The notes under the pieces were generated by a model. It made no database searches. It was not told where the DNA came from and saw only the letters and a program-made list of their open reading frames with translations. Source: Lycorma delicatula (taxonomy: Eukaryota > Arthropoda > Insecta > Hemiptera > Fulgoridae). From it: a stretch of DNA of 64,000 nucleotides. Below are positions 60,661 to 64,000 of this stretch, in pieces; position 1 is the first letter of the stretch, and the number at the start of each line of letters is the position of its first letter. Where the stretch lies: positions 56,313,959-56,377,958 of the forward strand of contig NC_134456.1 of the NCBI RefSeq assembly GCF_047948215.1, in the 5' to 3' direction. A program made the position numbers and the translations under genes.

Positions 60661-61041
60661 ATTTTACCCAATAAGATACAGTATATAAATTAGTTTACGT
60701 TTAGCATTATATTTAAAAATAATTTCTGTATGAATTAAATACCACTAGATTAGATACTACTAAATTAGATTCTACTTCTTCCCGAATAATATACGAACAT
60801 AAATGATAAAATTAGATAACAATCCATTTAACAATTTGTTTTCTTCGAAATTAAAATCTACACCTAAAAATATTTTTTTTTAAATCTTTCGATACCATCA
60901 ATCTAGACAAAATACTTTTTTGTTACGCATTAAATGCTGATGAAATATTTGCAATTACTATTAGCTTCAATTCACAAGTATACAAATATGAGTGTGGGGG
61001 GGGATCTTTTATATATATAAAATTATAAATTATGTATTTCT

Positions 61042-61052
61042 ACTACTATACT
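61042..61052. repeat. Target-site duplication, left, of SINE at 61053-61348
   Basis: The sequence actactatact is repeated exactly at 61349-61359. Confidence 0.8.
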
Positions 61053-61348
61053 TCTTTCTTTCCTGTTTAGCCTCCGGTAACTACCGTTCTGGTAATACTT
61101 CAGAGGATGAATGAGGATGATATGTATGAGTGTAAATGAAGTGTAGTCTTGTACATTCTCAGTTCGACCATTCCTGAGATGTGTGGTTAATTGAAACCCA
61201 ACCACCAAAGAATACCGGTATCCACAATCTAGTATTCAAATCTGTGTAAAAATAGCTGGCTTTACTAAGATTTGAACGCTGGAACTCTCGATTTCCAAAT
61301 CAGCTGATTTGGGAAGACGCGTTCACCACTAGACCAACCCGGTGGGTC
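61053..61348 (-). mobile_element. tRNA-derived SINE, near-complete copy
   Basis: On the minus strand it starts GACCCACCGGGTTGGTCTAG, with A-box TGGTCTAGTGGTGAACG and a B-box-like GCGTTCAAATC, and ends GGCTAAACAGGAAAGAAAG. It is 296 bp and flanked by an exact 11-bp duplication. The palindrome ccaaatcagctgatttgg (61295-61312) between the boxes matches that in the copy at 3002. The minus open frame at 61023-61208 crosses it, as one did at 2970-3164 in the other copy; both are non-coding coincidences of the shared sequence. Confidence 0.82.
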
Positions 61349-61355
61349 ACTACTA

Positions 61356-61390
<35 letters not shown>
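61349..61390. repeat. Target-site duplication and CTA trinucleotide microsatellite
   Basis: The right duplication actactatact (61349-61359) runs straight into about ten CTA units to 61390. Confidence 0.9.
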
Positions 61391-61829
61391 TACTAGTATT
61401 TATTAATTGACGCTACATGATTTGTCAACAAAGTGGTTTAATTTTATCTTTATACCAGAAAATATTAATTGACGCTTTCATCATAAAACTAATATCGAGT
61501 TTTATTTCAGTCTTTAATAATATTGTGAAGTTTTAAATTCATTTTATAATATTTTTTCAAACACCTTCTAATATCATGCCACAAACTCACATCCTACATC
61601 AGATTTCTTTCTTCAACATTTGTGACATAAGTTACAAAGGAAATCGCTCACAGAAATAAACCGGAGCGCATGTACGCGCTAATGTATGTATCTCTGTCTT
61701 ATTAATTCTTATTAAGTAAACGTTAAACGATTCGATATTTTCCTTTTTCTTAATTTACCTATGCAATTTTTACCCTTGTTAGTTGAAATTATGTAATAAT
61801 TTTACGGCAAAAGGGACAAAGCTTTGAAG
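61391..61829. other. A+T-rich non-coding stretch
   Basis: A short mixed patch, cggagcgcatgtacgcgct, lies near 61662-61680. No gene was seen. Confidence 0.4.
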
Positions 61830-62090
61830 AGATAGTTAATGCAGCGCAACTAATAGAATTAAGGGTTAGTCTCCGGGCAGGAAGCGAGGGAGTGCGATTG
61901 CTATGGGAGTACAGCAGGAGAAGTTGGTTATAATACAGTAAGTTAACTATAGGCATGCGCCGTACAACAGACGTTCAGTGTAGCTTGGTCTCTCTCTCCC
62001 CTCGACCAAATCAACTAACTAGTTCAGTGTTCTGTGCCGTGCTCGAATGTGAACGTCATGTTTCCACCGTCCTCCCATGGTCAGTTAAAT
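61830..62090 (+). promoter_or_regulatory. Candidate promoter or 5' exon island
   Basis: About 260 bp stand out by higher G+C and CpG (gggcaggaagcgagggagtg). A canonical splice donor gtaagt lies at 61938-61943. Two initiator-like tcagtgt motifs lie at 61975 and 62024, followed by pyrimidine-rich and mixed sequence (gtgccgtgctcgaatgtgaa). The open frame at 61955-62146 shows no domain. The arrangement suggests a 5' untranslated exon of a gene, but neither a coding exon nor the strand is proven. Confidence 0.25.
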
Positions 62091-64000
62091 TAACATATTT
62101 TTTTTATTATCTACGATTAATAGTTAAGCAATGTAAGTTATTATAAAAAATAAAAACATTGTATCGAATACTTATAACATTTTTACATTATTTTTATCGT
62201 TTGCTTTATATTGAAGAAAAACCTTAAATTGACAATTTGTGTATGATGTTTATATTAAACTAAAATACTTTTTTTTCTGTAATTTTAAATTTTATAATAC
62301 ATAGTGAAGATGTATGTATTCCATTAATTATAGAAAAACATTTCTGCACCTTGATATAAAAGTATTAACTACCAATTTTAAAAAAGTGTATGGTAATATT
62401 GCGTTTTACGCTTGAACTAATTTAAAATGAAACGAAGCCAGTGCTAATATCGTAATTGTTCATTCTTTTTTTTTTTAGCAATGAAATAATTGTTTAAAAA
62501 TACACATCAACTTGTAAAGCTTATCCACACAAATATTATCCCTACTTGCTGCGTAATTGAAGCATTTCCTTTTTTTTACATTAATATTATTATCTAATGA
62601 TTGAAATGATATAAGTAAAACTTATAATGTGTTTATTATTCTGTGTTGTGTACCTGTTATTGCATTCAAATCCGAATAAATCAAACTTGAATTAAGTGAA
62701 TTTTGATCGTTGGGATTTTATAACGTTATTGTTTTAGAAATGGTCTACTTCTGAACATGACCAAATGAGCCCTTTTTAAATACGAATTTTCGTAAAATTA
62801 AAGTAAAATAATAATATTTAATATAGTTTTATTAATTTTTTTTAATAATACTTTGTTTATAATGATATTGAGAAATTTGTTTATTACATCATATGTTAAT
62901 TTAGTTTACAGCTATAATTTTACAAATTTTATGGTCTAATAAATGCGTAAAATAACATTTTCGATAGATTGATCATTGTAAGCATCAAGAAATTATCTAT
63001 AACATTTCCACTGTTATTTACGTTTTAATCTGTTAATTGTGTTGTCTGTTTCCATTTATTGAATTATAACTTGTTTATTTCATACTCGCATGATTTTACG
63101 TAGTATTATTAAACAGTAGTATTGATTCGTAATAAATAATTCACTTATTATTTAATATTGTGAAACTTTAATTTTAAACAAATATCTTTTTTGATAATTC
63201 AATTTAAATTTACTAAGAAAATTGTACCATCTCTTAACCAATACTGCGTTAATTTCAGATTAAGAATATTCATAATCCGTAGTATAAATAGTTTACTTCC
63301 ATTTTAATTTCCTATGCGTCCATCTGAACATCTATTTTCGTCATATAAACTGATGTAATAAAATTCGGCGATCGAGTTATCAAGCAACATTATTTACTCA
63401 AAAAGATTCTTATATTTTTTACATATATGAAAAAAAACTTAAGTGGTTATGTTAATCTCCATTAAATAATTCCCCACAGATTATCATCTGGCTTGTAAGT
63501 TTGATATCGTATACTTTTATCCCCAAATCATTGGTTTTATATAAAATATTATAAGGAATATTTTGTTTCTTCTTCTTTATAATATAAGAAAGTTAAAAAA
63601 AACAATATTTTAAAAAGCACTTAACTTATAAATTTCATGAATTTCTAATCATCCCGTTGGGAATTTTTTCATTTTACAATATTACTTTCAGCGCCTTTTA
63701 AGTATACATTCAATTTATTATCTACGCGTTATCATGGATCGTAATATTTATTCGATATAACTTTAATGCACATAAATTTATAGAATTCATGAAAAAAGCA
63801 TTACCATATTACAATATGAAAAAAAATATTCCATGTCAGGAGTGTATATTATAACAGTATAAAAAATTACATTTTGAAATATTTTTTGTTATAATTATAT
63901 AATTTGCATATATAGTAAGTTATAAATTTTAAAATCATACTATTTTTAATTAAACTTCACAATTTTATCTTTTATCATAAATCCTTTCATGTCATAATTT
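62091..64000. other. A+T-rich non-coding stretch
   Basis: No gene, named repeat or RNA signature was seen through to the end of the window. Confidence 0.45.

Larger units (their letters stand above)
59696..61041. other. A+T-rich non-coding stretch
   Basis: It holds the (CG)n/(GT)n tract at 60193-60248 and the inverted-repeat cluster at 60565-60660. A run of eight or nine G lies near 60996-61004. Confidence 0.45.

Overview
The window looks like animal, most probably insect, nuclear DNA. It is very A+T-rich, has no dense coding, and is full of microsatellites, tRNA-derived SINEs, mariner-type DNA transposons and non-LTR retrotransposons. The repeat families resemble ones I recall from hemipteran genomes, but that is recollection and not a search result. 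There is no bacterial-style operon, CRISPR array, rRNA or convincing free-standing tRNA gene. No complete host gene can be read. Most of the window is best described as intergenic or intronic.

The clearest objects are two copies of one R1-clade-like non-LTR retrotransposon, both on the minus strand. Copy 1 (25389-26910) is a 5'-truncated piece between a 13-bp target-site duplication with one mismatch. Copy 2 (54100-57634) keeps both ends inside a perfect 16-bp duplication. It carries a Gag-like ORF1 with three zinc knuckles and a fused ORF2 remnant: the start of the endonuclease is joined directly to the C-terminal part, so the whole catalytic reverse transcriptase is missing. The point where copy 1 begins is, within a few bases, the point where copy 2's deletion ends. 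Both copies are about half G+C in a background well under a third, which suggests fairly recent arrival.

Older elements lie between and around them. There is an I/Jockey-like RNase H plus C-terminal fragment (3317-4065, +), RTE/Jockey-like reverse-transcriptase tails (10555-11760, 44170-44400 and 44700-45430, all -), two different mariner-type transposase wrecks (32735-33740 + and 50885-51570 -), and possibly a third (1105-1330 +). tRNA-derived SINEs occur as two near-complete copies with 11-bp duplications (3002-3305 and 61053-61348), one 5'-truncated copy (25075-25258), and fragments of a second subfamily that has a different head but a related tail.

Three small patches look like host exons or a promoter: 48796-49136 (+, candidate 3' exon), 7558-7913 (-, candidate 3' exon with AATAAA) and 61830-62090 (candidate 5' exon or promoter). 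None could be tied to a known protein.

The most unusual structures are a 22-bp near-perfect hairpin inside the mariner at 33157-33203 that looks like a templated inverted duplication, the shared breakpoint of the two R1-like copies, a roughly 60-bp periodic array at 47757-48090, a recent 238-bp tandem duplication at 22411-22882, and several long perfect inverted repeats. I did not find a convincing new biological system. The interest here lies in mutational mechanism and transposon biology.
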